From the NCBI GenBank assembly GCA_963817405.1, contig CAWFNW010000003.1, positions 124,001 through 188,000 on the forward strand: 64,000 nucleotides of DNA, read 5' to 3'. The first letter of the stretch is position 1, and each line of letters begins with the position of its first letter. The position numbers and the translations under genes are program-made. The notes beneath the pieces were generated by a model. It had not been told where the DNA came from and did no database searches. It saw only the letters and a program-made list of their open reading frames with translations. The stretch is from CAWFNW01 sp963817405. Lineage in GTDB: Bacteria > Actinomycetota > Coriobacteriia > Anaerosomatales > Anaerosomataceae. Positions 33,146 to 42,776 of this stretch are shown here, in pieces.

Positions 33146-34066
33146 CTAAGCCGTGGCGGGCCTGAGCGACTCCACCTCGATGTACACGTGTCCTATCTCG
33201 GGGCGAGCAGCCTTGAGCGCATCCTCGATCCGATGGATGGCCAAGTGGACGTCCTCGGCGGGTAGCCCCGGTGTGAACTGCACGCCAAGGTTGACCAGGA
33301 GATCGTGCGGGCCGAAGTACGACGTCATCATCTCGCTCATCCACTCGACCGCGGGATCGGCCTCGACGACGGTGCGCAGCGCGTCGGTTTCCCCCTTGGA
33401 GATACCCTCGCCCAGGAGAAGCCCCTGTGTCTCGTTGCCGAGAACCCCGGCAACACCGATGAGCAGCAGTCCGATCACGATCGACGCGGCGCCGTCGAAG
33501 TACGGGTTGCCGAATACGTGGCCGAGGAGCACGCCGAGAAAGGCGACCACAAGGCCGAGCATCGCTGCAGTGTCCTCCAGGACGACCGTGTAGAGGCTCG
33601 GGTCCTTCGAACTCCGGATGAACTTCCAGGGCTTCTGGGAGCCCCGCGCCTTGTTGAACTGCTTCATCGCGATGGTGAACGACGTCGCCTCGATGATGAG
33701 TGAAACGCCGAGTACGGCGTAGTTCCATGCTGGGTTCTCGAGCGGGCTCGGATGCTGAAGGTGCGTGATGCCCTCGTAGATGGACATACCGCCGCCGATG
33801 CCGAAGATGCTCATGGCGACGATGAGCGCCCAGAAGTAGATCGCCTTGCCGTGGCCGAACGGGTGGTCGGTGTCCGGGGGGAGCGCGGACTTCTTCATCC
33901 CGTGGAGCAGCAGCCCGCCGTTGCCCGTGTCGACGAGCGAGTGGATTCCCTCGGCGATCATCGCCGAGGAGCCGGTGATCCCAGCCGCCACGAACTTGGC
34001 GACCGCGATCGCGAGGTTACCCAGGACCGCCGCGACGACCGCGGTCTTCGACTCACCTGATGCCAT
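33146..34066 (-). CDS. cation diffusion facilitator family transporter
   Basis: 306 residues. The CDF site in the second helix is SLVDTGNGGLL with DHPFGHGKAIYFW; six helices and a C-terminal ferredoxin-like cytosolic domain (TSYFGPHDLLVNLGVQF, VEADPAVEW) follow. These export divalent metals (Zn2+, Fe2+, Co2+ or Mn2+) with H+. ATG 34066 is chosen because GGGAG lies 5 nt upstream; the in-frame ATG at 34078 contains that site. The start overlaps the end of the glycosyltransferase gene. Confidence 0.9.
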   Translation of the reverse strand: MASGESKTAVVAAVLGNLAIAVAKFVAAGITGSSAMIAEGIHSLVDTGNGGLLLHGMKKSALPPDTDHPFGHGKAIYFWALIVAMSIFGIGGGMSIYEGITHLQHPSPLENPAWNYAVLGVSLIIEATSFTIAMKQFNKARGSQKPWKFIRSSKDPSLYTVVLEDTAAMLGLVVAFLGVLLGHVFGNPYFDGAASIVIGLLLIGVAGVLGNETQGLLLGEGISKGETDALRTVVEADPAVEWMSEMMTSYFGPHDLLVNLGVQFTPGLPAEDVHLAIHRIEDALKAARPEIGHVYIEVESLRPATA

Positions 34067-35246
34067 CCCAACTCCCATCCTCAAGGCCGGACGCGCGTCC
34101 GGCCGCCAGTTCCCGGTAGACGTATTCCAGCGAGTCGAGCGCCCCCGGCAACGCGTGGGCGGCCGCGGCTTGGACCGCTGCGCGCCCGAGGCGCTCGCGG
34201 AGCGCGTCGTCGTCGGCGAGCGCGGCAAGCGCGCGCGCCATCGCCCGCGTGTCGTGGGGCTCGACAATGATACCGTGCACGCCGTCGCGCGCCATCTCGG
34301 GGACGGCCAGCGCGCGCACGCCCACCACCGGCGTGCCGACCGCCATGGCCTCGAGCACGACGAGACCCTGCGTCTCGATGTCGCTTGCGGTCGCGAAGAT
34401 GTCGGCGTGCGCGTACTCGGCGATGAGGTCCGCGCGGTCGATGAAGCCGCGGAAGGTGACGAGGCTTCCCAGGTCCTCCCGCTCGACGAGCGCGTGCAGG
34501 TAGGGTGCGGCCGGGCCCTCGCCGAGGATGCGCAGCCGCCAGCCGGGGTGCGCCGGCGCGAAGAGCGCGAACGCCGCGATGACCTCCTCGGCGTGCTTCT
34601 CGTAGCCCAGCCGGCCGGTGACGAGGACCGTCCGGGTGGGCTCGTACGTCGCCTTCGGAGTGAACTCCGTCAGGTCGATGCCGTTGGTCTGGGTGCGGCA
34701 CGGCGCTCGCACGCCGAGTTCCCTGAGTTCGGCGACGAGAGTGTGCGAGGGCGCGAGCACGAGGTCGTTCCAGCCGTAGACGGTGCGCACGAAGGTCTTT
34801 GAGAACCAGCTCTCGTGCGGGCGGATCGGGCCGCGGACGAGCCCCAGCACACGGCTGGGGGAAATGTAGGCCATGAAGCCCGGAATCCACGAGTGGTAGG
34901 TCTGCACGCACGGGACCCCGAGCTTGCGCGCGGCGCGGAGAGCGCTCGCGCCTAGCGCGAGCGGCGTCTGCACGTGGATGACGTCGGGTCCGAAGTCGGC
35001 CAGTTCACGGGCGAGCGCGGGCGGCCACACGAGCGACACGCGGGTGTCCGGATTGCCGGGCCAGCTGAACGACGGGTGGCGACGCACGTCGACGCCCTCG
35101 GGGGCGGCACATGCCTCGCGGTAGCGCGGGCAGTACATGTGCACGTCGTGTCCCCGGGCGACGAGGCCTGCTGTGTGCCTGACCGTTGCGGTCACGATGC
35201 CGTTGAACTCCGGAACGAACGTGTCGCTCACGAACGCGATCCTCAC
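34053..35246 (-). CDS. glycosyltransferase family 4
   Basis: 397 residues, GT-B fold: N-terminal VRIAFVSDTFVPEFNGIV, donor half with VLVTGRLGYEKHAEEVIAAF, GEGPAAPYL and the EX7E motif ETQGLVVLEAMAVG. It resembles actinobacterial/Firmicute GT4 enzymes that glycosylate diacylglycerol or phosphatidylinositol. GTG 35246 overlaps the GNAT stop (GTGA). It sits in an operon acetyltransferase-glycosyltransferase-CDF transporter. Confidence 0.92.
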   Translation of the reverse strand: MRIAFVSDTFVPEFNGIVTATVRHTAGLVARGHDVHMYCPRYREACAAPEGVDVRRHPSFSWPGNPDTRVSLVWPPALARELADFGPDVIHVQTPLALGASALRAARKLGVPCVQTYHSWIPGFMAYISPSRVLGLVRGPIRPHESWFSKTFVRTVYGWNDLVLAPSHTLVAELRELGVRAPCRTQTNGIDLTEFTPKATYEPTRTVLVTGRLGYEKHAEEVIAAFALFAPAHPGWRLRILGEGPAAPYLHALVEREDLGSLVTFRGFIDRADLIAEYAHADIFATASDIETQGLVVLEAMAVGTPVVGVRALAVPEMARDGVHGIIVEPHDTRAMARALAALADDDALRERLGRAAVQAAAAHALPGALDSLEYVYRELAAGRASGLEDGSWDGIR

Positions 35247-35707
35247 GGCCGCGATGCCTCCTTGCGGAGATAGACGAGGGTGAGCCGCTCGTCCACGTAG
35301 TCCCGGCGCGTCTCGGCATACCCGAGCGAGCGATAGAGCCCGAGGGTCTCGGTGCTGCGATGCCCCGTGAAGAGCTCGAACGCCGAGGCGTGTGGGAAGG
35401 ACTCCTCGATCGCTCTGGTGAGCGCGCGCCCGATGCCGCGCCCCTGCCACTCGGGAAGGACGGCGAGCCGCTCGACGACGCAGACGCCCCCCGGCCGCTC
35501 GACACCTTGCACGGAGCCGACAACGCGGCCGCCGTCGATCGCCTTCAGCACGATGTGATCGGCGTAGCGAGCCCGGTGCGACTCAGGCGACTCTGCGACC
35601 GGCGGCAGTGAGGGGTCGCCGTACTGCGCCGCGACCGGCGCAAACGCCGCTCGGATGACTGCCAGGATCTCGTCGGCATCGTCAAGCGACGCCCGCTCGA
35701 TGTGCAT
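35243..35707 (-). CDS. GNAT-family N-acetyltransferase
   Basis: 154 residues. The acetyl-CoA loop is VLPEWQGRGIGRALTRAIEE (Q/R-x-x-G-x-G/A), with VERLAVLP before it and GLYRSLGYAETRRDY at the end, the standard GNAT layout. ATG 35707 has GGGAGGAG upstream. First gene of the operon with the glycosyltransferase. Substrate unknown. Confidence 0.9.
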   Translation of the reverse strand: MHIERASLDDADEILAVIRAAFAPVAAQYGDPSLPPVAESPESHRARYADHIVLKAIDGGRVVGSVQGVERPGGVCVVERLAVLPEWQGRGIGRALTRAIEESFPHASAFELFTGHRSTETLGLYRSLGYAETRRDYVDERLTLVYLRKEASRP

Positions 35708-35846
35708 GGTGCTCCTCCCTCGCTGCATCATGGCATACGCGGCACCAAGACTGCCTACGGGAGTCGGGCGGCGTGCGGGGACACCTCGGTGTGCGGAGGC
35801 ACACGCGGCGGGTATAGTGGCGCTGGAAGCGGGGGCGTCAACGGAC

Positions 35847-36161
35847 ATGAGTCGCATGAAGGTCTGGCTCACGATTGTCGCGGTCATGGCGCTGCTCATC
35901 GCGCTGGGGCCGCTACTGGCCGGCTGCGGCGCCGCACCCGGCACGGGGAAGCCCGGCAGTGTCACGCCCGCAGTGACGACACTCACGGGCGAGCAGATCC
36001 TCCAGATGAACTGCGTCGTCTGCCACGACCGAGACCGCATCGACAACGCCGTCCACGATCAGGCTGGCTGGGAATCAACCATAGACCGGATGATTGGGAA
36101 GGGCGCGACCGTGAGCCAAGCGGAGAAGTCCGTGCTCGCGGCGTACTTGGCCAACCGCTAG
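35847..36161 (+). CDS. monohaem c-type cytochrome lipoprotein
   Basis: 104 residues. Signal peptide (KVWLTIVAVMALLIALGPLL) with lipobox LLAGC, a Thr/Pro linker, then one haem motif CVVCHDRD and a likely Met axial ligand in RMIGKG. Thus a membrane-anchored extracytoplasmic electron carrier. Start ATG 35847 or 35856. A short hairpin follows at 36174. A plausible partner for the other haem proteins of the window. Confidence 0.88.
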   Translation: MSRMKVWLTIVAVMALLIALGPLLAGCGAAPGTGKPGSVTPAVTTLTGEQILQMNCVVCHDRDRIDNAVHDQAGWESTIDRMIGKGATVSQAEKSVLAAYLANR

Positions 36162-36173
36162 ATGCTCGCATGT

Positions 36174-36192
36174 CCTGCCGCATTGCGGCAGG
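36174..36192 (+). terminator. hairpin between cytochrome and DUF72 genes
   Basis: CCTGCCGC (36174-36181) pairs with GCGGCAGG (36185-36192), loop ATT, immediately before the GGAGG of the next gene. May end the cytochrome transcript or attenuate readthrough. Confidence 0.5.
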
Positions 36193-36204
36193 CGAGGAGG
36201 TTGC

Positions 36205-37167
36205 ATGAGCCGCGTTCGAGTCGGCACGTGCTCGTGGACCGACAAGACGATGATCGAGGCGTGGTACCCGCGCGGGGTCTCCAGCGCCGAGGCCCGGCTG
36301 CGCTACTACGCCGAGCGCTTCGACACCGTGGAGGCCGATTCGCCGTTCTACGCGATTCCCCGGCCGGCCGTCGCCCAGGCATGGGCCGAGCGCACACCAG
36401 CGGAGTTCGTCTTCCACGTCAAGGCGTTCGGGCTGATGACGCACCATGCCGTGACTGCCGAGCGGCTCGCGCCAGAGCTCCGCGAGCTCGTCGACGAGGT
36501 GGATGCGCGCGGACGTGTGCGCCATCCCTCCGCCGAGCTCGTCGACGCCTCCTTCGAAGCCTTCAATGACTTCATCGCGCCGCTCCACGCCGCAGGCAAG
36601 CTCGGCGGCGTGCTCATGCAGTTTCCTCCGTACATCGCGGCAACCGACCACCCGCGCAGGCACGAGCACCTCGGGTACCTGGAGTATGCGCAGGAGAAGC
36701 TCGGCGACGCGCGCATGCTTGTGGAGTTCCGGCACCCGTCGTGGGTGACCGGCCCGCGGCTGTCCGAGACGATGCGCTTTCTTTCCGAGCGGGACCTGTC
36801 GTACGTGAGCGTCGATGCGCCGCAGTTCCCGGACCACTCGACGATGCCGCCGTTGGCTGCCGCGACAAGCGACTGGGCGTACGTGCGCCTGCACGGTCGC
36901 AACCGCGACACGTTCTTCGCTCGGACAGCGAGCGCGGCGGACCGCTTCGACTATCTGTACACAGACGACGAACTTGCCGAGTGGGCGCCGCGCGTGCGCG
37001 AGCTCGCGGCGAGTGCAGACGTGACGTGGGTGATGTTCAACAACTGCAAATACGACTATGCGCCGCGGAACGCACGTGAGATCGCGACCATCCTGGGCGA
37101 CCTCGCGGAGCCGTACGGCGGCGGCGAGCAGCCGCAGGAGCCCGGGCAGCTGGGCCTCGGGGTCTAG
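36205..37167 (+). CDS. DUF72 domain protein
   Basis: 320 residues, TIM-barrel-like: RVGTCSWTDKTMIEAWYP near the N-terminus, YYAERFDTVEADSPFYAIPR, VEFRHPSW, and YVRLHGRNRDTFF followed by YLYTDDELAEWAPRV. This is the YecE/DUF72 family, widespread and of unknown activity. ATG 36205 follows GAGGAGG. Its stop shares CTAG with the convergent TetR gene. Confidence 0.9.
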   Translation: MSRVRVGTCSWTDKTMIEAWYPRGVSSAEARLRYYAERFDTVEADSPFYAIPRPAVAQAWAERTPAEFVFHVKAFGLMTHHAVTAERLAPELRELVDEVDARGRVRHPSAELVDASFEAFNDFIAPLHAAGKLGGVLMQFPPYIAATDHPRRHEHLGYLEYAQEKLGDARMLVEFRHPSWVTGPRLSETMRFLSERDLSYVSVDAPQFPDHSTMPPLAAATSDWAYVRLHGRNRDTFFARTASAADRFDYLYTDDELAEWAPRVRELAASADVTWVMFNNCKYDYAPRNAREIATILGDLAEPYGGGEQPQEPGQLGLGV

Positions 37168-37793
37168 CGCGAGGGATCCGGCGCGGTCCCCAGCATCATG
37201 GTCACGAAGGACTCGGCGAGCAATTCCGCCCGCTTGCTCGCCCCGGCGTCGTCCCTGGGGAAGATGGTGCTTTCGAAGCGAATCGCGGTGGCGAACCAGA
37301 CGATCCCGTGCAACGTGGCCCACCAAAGGTGAGCGTTCACGCTCGGGTCCAAGTCTCGCCGGATGAGGCCAGAGTCCATCGCCTCGGCTATCAGCTCCTG
37401 ATGCCTGCGCCAGACTTCGCGGGCCGCCGCTGCAACGGCCCCGATTTCCGGCGTCCGGGGCGCTTGCTCGAAGATCAGTCGATAGGTGTTGGGATGCTCC
37501 ACGCCCCATCTGACGAACCACGTGGCCCTCACGCGCAAGCGCTCGCGCAGGTCGCCGATCGACTCGGCCGCGCGAAGCCCCTGCGCCATCTGCTCGTGCG
37601 CATACACGAGCGCGCTCGTGAAGAGGTCTTCCTTGCTCTTGAAGTACAGGTAGATCGTCGTCGGGCTGTACCCAATGCGGCTGGCGATGCCGCGCATCGT
37701 GACCGCATCCAGGCCCGATTCCTCGATCAGCGTTGCGGTGGCCTGCAGGATGGCTTCGGTAAGGCGGCGGCTCTTGTCCCCCTCAGCGCTCAC
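37164..37793 (-). CDS. TetR-family transcriptional regulator
   Basis: 209 residues. N-terminal helix-turn-helix: AVTMRGIASRIGYSPTTIYL and YFKSKEDLF. The C-terminal domain (~60-205) has the ligand-pocket helices seen in TetR_C proteins. Start GTG 37793 follows AGAGAGG at 7 nt; an upstream ATG at 37829 lacks a ribosome binding site. It lies 96 nt after the ABC ATPase on the same strand and so may regulate that operon. Confidence 0.9.
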   Translation of the reverse strand: MSAEGDKSRRLTEAILQATATLIEESGLDAVTMRGIASRIGYSPTTIYLYFKSKEDLFTSALVYAHEQMAQGLRAAESIGDLRERLRVRATWFVRWGVEHPNTYRLIFEQAPRTPEIGAVAAAAREVWRRHQELIAEAMDSGLIRRDLDPSVNAHLWWATLHGIVWFATAIRFESTIFPRDDAGASKRAELLAESFVTMMLGTAPDPSR

Positions 37794-37889
37794 GGCCGTT
37801 CCTCTCGCTCTGCACGCACTGCCGCCCATGTCTTCCCGGGTTTGCGGGCAAGGCTGTGCGAGAGTCGGGAGAGCACTCTATCGCGTGCT

Positions 37890-38652
<763 letters not shown>

Positions 38653-38660
<8 letters not shown>

Positions 38661-39786
38661 TCTGGATCACCTCGATCGGGTCGACGCGGGACGTTCGCCG
38701 AGCGGGGATGACGCTCGAGGCGAGTGCGACGGCAAGCCCGATACCCGCGGAGATCGCGATGAAGGTCGGCTGGGGAGCGATCGAGAACGTAACCGGTGCG
38801 AACGAGAACCCCCACAAGAGCAGGAAGCCCAGCGCGAGTCCCCCGATGACGCCGCCGGCACCAAGGAGCGCGGCCTGCCACAGGAAGATCCGGCCGGCCT
38901 GGCCGTCGTTCAGTCCCATTGCCTTGAGGATGCCGATCTGTCGCGTCTTCTGCACCGCCGAGATGGCGAGCGTGCTGGCGATGCCGAGCGCGACCGCGAT
39001 CAGGATGAAGATCTGGATCATGTAGGACGACGACGACTGGGCCTGCAGGCCGGAGAGCAGGCTCTTGTTCTCGACCTGCCAGTCGAGGACCGTCGCGTCG
39101 ACCCGTTTCGCAAGGCGCGCGGCCACCTCGGTCGAGGCGAAGACGTCGGTCAGCTGGGTTTCGATGCTCGTGTACTCGGAGGGGGCAAGCCCGAGCGCGT
39201 CGCCGGCAAAGATCGGGTCGACGAAGGCGATGCGGTCATTGGCCGCGGCGGCGCCGAGGTCGAAGACGCCGCGGACGCTGAGCTCACCGGGGCTGCCGTC
39301 CGGCAGCAGGAGCTTGATCGTGTCGCCGACGCCGACGCCGTAGTCCTTCGCGAAGCCCGCGCCGACGATGATCTCGCCCGCGTCGAGGCCGGGCGTCCCC
39401 TCGGTGAGGCGGTCGGAGAGCTTGTAGATGGTGTCGAGGCCGGCGAAGTCAGCGCCCTTGAGCGTGAGTGACACGCTCTCGGTGCCGTCGGAGTAGAGGC
39501 CAGGGAGCGTGCGCACGGGGACCGCCGTGCTGATCAGCGGTTCGGCCTTCACGACCGTGGCGGCGAGTCGCCCGTCGACGGACTGTCTGCCTTTGAGCGG
39601 CACCAGCGTGATGTGCGAGCTTGAGCCGACCGTGGTGTCGATGAGGTCCGCCTGGAGGCTCGTGATGAGCGACCCGACGAACACCTGCGTGGCGATGCCG
39701 ACCGCGATGCCGGTCATGATGAGCGCCGACTGCACGGGCGACGTCTTGAGGAAGCGAAGCGCGATGCGGAAGGGGAGCATCCTCAC
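38653..39786 (-). CDS. FtsX/MacB-like ABC transporter permease
   Basis: 377 residues. One N-terminal helix, a large extracytoplasmic MacB-like domain (~45-240) and three C-terminal helices of the FtsX domain (ISAVQKTRQIGILKAMGLND; PARRTSRVDPIEVIQSA). GTG 39786 overlaps the stop of the B12-binding gene (GTGA). Works with the downstream ATPase. Confidence 0.9.
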
Positions 39787-40460
39787 TCACACTCCGCATC
39801 CGGCGCGCCGTCGAGGTCGTTCAGGAAGGCGCTTGCGTCGAGCACCTCGTCCGGTGGCCAGTCGCTGGCGCCACACGCGAACGCAGGCCCGCCGACCCAC
39901 ACGGTGACGCCGGGGCGGGCGGCCTCGAGCGCATCGGCGTACTCGCGCAGCCGAACGCGGTGGAAGTGCGTCGACGCGGAGAGGACCACCGTGTCGGCGT
40001 CGAGCGCGGTGGCAGCGGCGACGATCTCGGGTTCTGGGACGTTCGCGCCGAGGAAGTGTGCGTCATAGCCGGCCAGAAGGAACCGGTCGAAGAGCATTCG
40101 CGGACCTAGGTCGTGGTACTCCTCTTCGGGGCAACCGATGACCACCGTGCGCCCGGCGCGCGGTACGGCGGCGGACTGCTCGATGACGGCGGGAGCGAGC
40201 GACTCGACGATCGTGCGAACGACCCCGGTCGTGTAGTGCTCCTCCCAGATGCTCTCTCCGCCGGACTGCCAGCGCGCGCCCGTGAGTCGCATCAGCGGGG
40301 CCAGCACGAGGACGTAGAGCTGGGGGATACTCAGGTCGCGCGACCGCGCCGCGTCGGCGACGGCGCCGATGGCTCCTGCCCGGTCTCGGGCGGTCACGAG
40401 GGCGTCGATGCGGTCGAGCAGCGCGTGCGCGCGCTCCTGGGTTGGTGTGACTGCGGGCAT
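39783..40460 (-). CDS. stand-alone cobalamin-binding photosensory-type domain protein (CarH/AerR-like)
   Basis: 225 residues, without a DNA-binding domain. Residues ~10-95 form the four-helix cap with W64-x9-E74-H75 (ARWQSGGESIWEEHYTTG), the Wx9EH signature of light-sensing B12 domains of the CarH/LitR group. Residues ~103-225 form the B12-binding Rossmann fold with E114-Y-H116-D-L-G (ExHxxG; H116 is the expected lower cobalt ligand), AHFLGANVPEPEI and VVLSASTHFH. ATG 40460 follows GGAGG. First gene of an operon with the FtsX permease, ATPase and perhaps TetR. Light sensing is inferred from the motif; redox or plain cobalamin sensing is possible. Confidence 0.85.
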   Translation of the reverse strand: MPAVTPTQERAHALLDRIDALVTARDRAGAIGAVADAARSRDLSIPQLYVLVLAPLMRLTGARWQSGGESIWEEHYTTGVVRTIVESLAPAVIEQSAAVPRAGRTVVIGCPEEEYHDLGPRMLFDRFLLAGYDAHFLGANVPEPEIVAAATALDADTVVLSASTHFHRVRLREYADALEAARPGVTVWVGGPAFACGASDWPPDEVLDASAFLNDLDGAPDAECE

Positions 40461-40564
40461 GTGGTGTCCTCCGGGATCAAAGTCGTGCCGGGGCTCCCCA
40501 TTATTGTGCACATAGCCCTTCTCACGCGTCACGCCAAGCAGCGCGCGGGGCGGCACTTGTTCGC

Positions 40565-40593
40565 TAGACATCGCGGCGCGGGGCCGATACAAT
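40565..40593 (+). promoter_or_regulatory. sigma-70-type promoter of tRNA-Asp
   Basis: TAGACA (40565-40570), a 17-bp spacer, and TACAAT (40588-40593), 38 bp before the tRNA. Close to the consensus. Confidence 0.7.
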
Positions 40594-40630
40594 CCCGTCT
40601 GCTGTCCACGATTGTGGACGTGCCCCACGC

Positions 40631-40708
40631 GGGGGTGTAGCTCAGTTTGGTTAGAGCGCCGGCCTGTCAAGCCGGAGGTCGCGGGTTCGAGCCCCGTCAC
40701 TCCCGCCA
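40631..40708 (+). tRNA. tRNA-Asp (anticodon GTC)
   Basis: Acceptor GGGGGTG/CACTCCC (one G-U), D arm GCTC...GAGC, anticodon stem CCGGC/GCCGG around CTGTCAA (anticodon GTC), T loop TTCGAGC, discriminator G and encoded CCA. Promoter at 40565 and terminator at 40723. Confidence 0.96.
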
Positions 40709-40722
40709 TACAAATCCTCGAG

Positions 40723-40739
40723 GCCGCCACGTTGGCGGC
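40723..40739 (+). terminator. intrinsic terminator of tRNA-Asp
   Basis: GCCGCCA (40723-40729) and TGGCGGC (40733-40739), loop CGT, followed by the T-rich TTCTTCTT. Confidence 0.8.
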
Positions 40740-40861
40740 TTCTTCTTGCTCCGGAGTCCGACCGTCTGTGCATCGTTCTGCGTGGGTTTCGGAATCAGGG
40801 AACCGCGATCCAGACTTCTGCGTCCGAAGGGATGTGGTCGGTAGTCGAAGGAGGGATCACG

Positions 40862-41257
40862 ATGAAGTACACACGCTGGATGTGTGCCGTGCTGGTCGCT
40901 GGTCTGGCGCTGGTGATCGTTGGCTGCTCCTCGTCGGATCCGGAGGTCCTGGCTAGGGATGACAACGGCACTGAGATCTCGGTGAAGACGGGGGAGCAGC
41001 TGGTTGTTGAACTGCCGTCGAACCCGACGACGGGCTTCTCGTGGACAGTCGCCGATTCCGGCCCGCTCACCCAGGTAGGCGACGCGGCCTACGAGTCGGA
41101 CGCGAAGCCAGGCGTCGTCGGTGCCGGTGGGACGGAGACGTTCACGTTCGATGCCAAGAAGGCCGGCTCGGGCACGCTCACGCTCGAGTACCGGCGTCCG
41201 TGGGAGACGGACGTCGCAGCCGAGGACGTCTGGAGCGTCACGATCAACGTGCAATAA
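40862..41257 (+). CDS. chagasin-like (I42) protease inhibitor lipoprotein
   Basis: 131 residues. Signal peptide ending LVIVGC (lipobox), then an immunoglobulin-like domain with the three I42 inhibitory loops: NPTTGFSW, the Gly-rich GVVGAGGTETF and YRRPWE. Chagasins block papain-like cysteine peptidases. ATG 40862 follows AAGGAGGG. It is anchored on the outside of the membrane, and no cysteine peptidase is encoded nearby, so it may act on foreign or distant host enzymes. Confidence 0.9.
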   Translation: MKYTRWMCAVLVAGLALVIVGCSSSDPEVLARDDNGTEISVKTGEQLVVELPSNPTTGFSWTVADSGPLTQVGDAAYESDAKPGVVGAGGTETFTFDAKKAGSGTLTLEYRRPWETDVAAEDVWSVTINVQ

Positions 41258-41303
41258 GTGCGGTCCCGGAGCTCACCGTGCGGGGCCGTGGTACCCTCGG
41301 CGC

Positions 41304-41756
41304 ATGAGCACCCTCTTCATCGACGCCGACGCCTGCCCCGTGACCCGAGACGCGATCTCGATCGGTCGCCGGCATGGCCGCACCGTGACCCTCGTGGCCA
41401 ACTCGACGCAGAACCTGGAGCGCTACACCAGTCGCGCGGGTGTGGAAGCCATTCAGGTCTCCGGCGGGCGCGATGCCGCGGACTTCGCCGTCATCGAGCG
41501 GCTGAGTCCGGGAGACGCGGTGGTCACGCAGGACATCGGGCTTGCCGCCATGGCGCTCGGTCGGGGAGCCGGGGCGATCTCGCCGCGGGGTCGCATCTTC
41601 CATCTCGCCACCATCGATGCTGAGATGGCCGTGCGTCACGCCGAGCAGAAGGTTCGCCGAGCGGGCGGGCGCACCGGCGGTCCGTCGAAGTTCACCGATG
41701 AGGACCGCGAGCACTTCGTCGAACAGCTCGAGCGGCTCCTCACTACCCAACGGTAG
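41304..41756 (+). CDS. YaiI/YqxD (DUF188) family protein
   Basis: 150 residues: STLFIDADACPVTRDAISIG, VSGGRDAADFAVIERLSPGD, VVTQDIGLAAMALGRGA, and GRTGGPSKFTDEDREHFVEQ, all typical of the DUF188 family, which has a PIN-like fold with clustered Asp residues. Function unproven; a nuclease role is possible. ATG 41304 is the only sensible start; the ribosome binding site is weak. Confidence 0.9.
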   Translation: MSTLFIDADACPVTRDAISIGRRHGRTVTLVANSTQNLERYTSRAGVEAIQVSGGRDAADFAVIERLSPGDAVVTQDIGLAAMALGRGAGAISPRGRIFHLATIDAEMAVRHAEQKVRRAGGRTGGPSKFTDEDREHFVEQLERLLTTQR

Positions 41757-41763
41757 GCGGGCG

Positions 41764-41856
41764 TCAGTCGCGTAGCGCCTCAAGCACCCGAGCCACCAGC
41801 GAGGCTCGTTCCGTCTCCGGAGACACCTTGATGACCGGCCGTATTGGGCACGTCAT
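41764..41856 (-). CDS. possible 30-residue protein coupled to the LOG gene
   Basis: ATG 41856 overlaps the TGA of the LOG gene (ATGA), and the frame runs 30 codons to a stop at 41764-41766. The product (PVIKVSPETERASLVARVLE plus short ends) is amphipathic, and its codons are compatible with a real gene. The overlap suggests coupling, but the piece is short and could be chance or a remnant of a longer gene. Confidence 0.3.
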   Translation of the reverse strand: MTCPIRPVIKVSPETERASLVARVLEALRD

Positions 41857-42614
41857 GTGGCGGCCCCATCACTCGTCTGTGGCGCCGCCCCTTTGCCGCC
41901 GTAGGCGTGACCACGGATGAATGCGACCGCCTCCTCGACGGAATCCGTCACATACACGAGGTCGACGTCCTTCTCGGAGATGGTGCCGGCCGCGACAAGC
42001 CGCTGACAGAAGAAGTCGAGCAGCGGCCGCCAGAACTCGATGCCCATGGCGACGATCGGGAAGCCCTCCATCTTGCCCGTCTGGATGAGGGTCAGTGCCT
42101 CGAACAGCTCGTCCATCGTCCCGAACCCGCCGGGCATGATGATGAACGCTCTCGAGTACTTGATCATCATCACCTTGCGCACGAAGAAGTGCTCGAAGGT
42201 CATCACGCGGTCGAGGTAGGCGTTCGGCGTCTGCTCGTGCGGCAGGTGGATGTTCGCGCCGAGCGACAGGCCACCGGCCTCCTGCGCACCGCGGTTCGCC
42301 GCCTCCATGATGCCGGGCCCGCCGCCGGTCATGACCGCGTAGCCCGCACGAGCAAGCGCGGCACCGGTCTCGCGCGCGAGCTGGTAGTAGGGATGCTCCT
42401 CGCTGAACCGTGCCGACCCGAAGATGGTCACCGTGGGTTCGGCAATGCTCAGGAACTCGAAGCCGCGCAGGAACTCCAGGAAGATGCGCACCGCGCTCTC
42501 GACGTTCTCTGCGTCGCCGCGGCGTCCGGCGAGGAACTCGGCCTCGGCGCCTTCGACCTGCTCGAGGAGCGAGGGCGGGTAGGCGTCCCGGTCGTCACGG
42601 ATGCGGTCGGTCAT
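41853..42614 (-). CDS. LOG family (TIGR00730) protein
   Basis: 253 residues. Conserved LOG motifs: TIFGSARF, MTGGGPGIMEAANRG, and PGGFGTMDELFE (PGGxGTxxE). LOG-type enzymes release cytokinin-like bases or act as AMP/IMP phosphoribohydrolases. It is longer than minimal LOGs (~190), with ~50 extra N-terminal residues, typical of the type II group. ATG 42614 has GAGGAGG upstream. Confidence 0.93.
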   Translation of the reverse strand: MTDRIRDDRDAYPPSLLEQVEGAEAEFLAGRRGDAENVESAVRIFLEFLRGFEFLSIAEPTVTIFGSARFSEEHPYYQLARETGAALARAGYAVMTGGGPGIMEAANRGAQEAGGLSLGANIHLPHEQTPNAYLDRVMTFEHFFVRKVMMIKYSRAFIIMPGGFGTMDELFEALTLIQTGKMEGFPIVAMGIEFWRPLLDFFCQRLVAAGTISEKDVDLVYVTDSVEEAVAFIRGHAYGGKGAAPQTSDGAAT

Positions 42615-42776
42615 GTGGCCTCCTCGGCGGGACTCGGTCCATGCCAAGTATCGCACGGCAGTTCACGGGCGGACACGCCAGCACGCCGTTCCGCTATCAT
42701 GCGTGCTACCGCCGGCCCGTTCGTCGGCGGCTCGGAATGCGCCGGCACGGCGCAGCACTCGGGAAGGGGCGTATCG

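Noticed and set aside
40461..40730. Extension of the B12-domain frame through tRNA-Asp
   Set aside because: GVTGLEPATSGLTGRRSNQT is the translated antisense of a tRNA, a common artefact; ATG 40460 has a good ribosome binding site.
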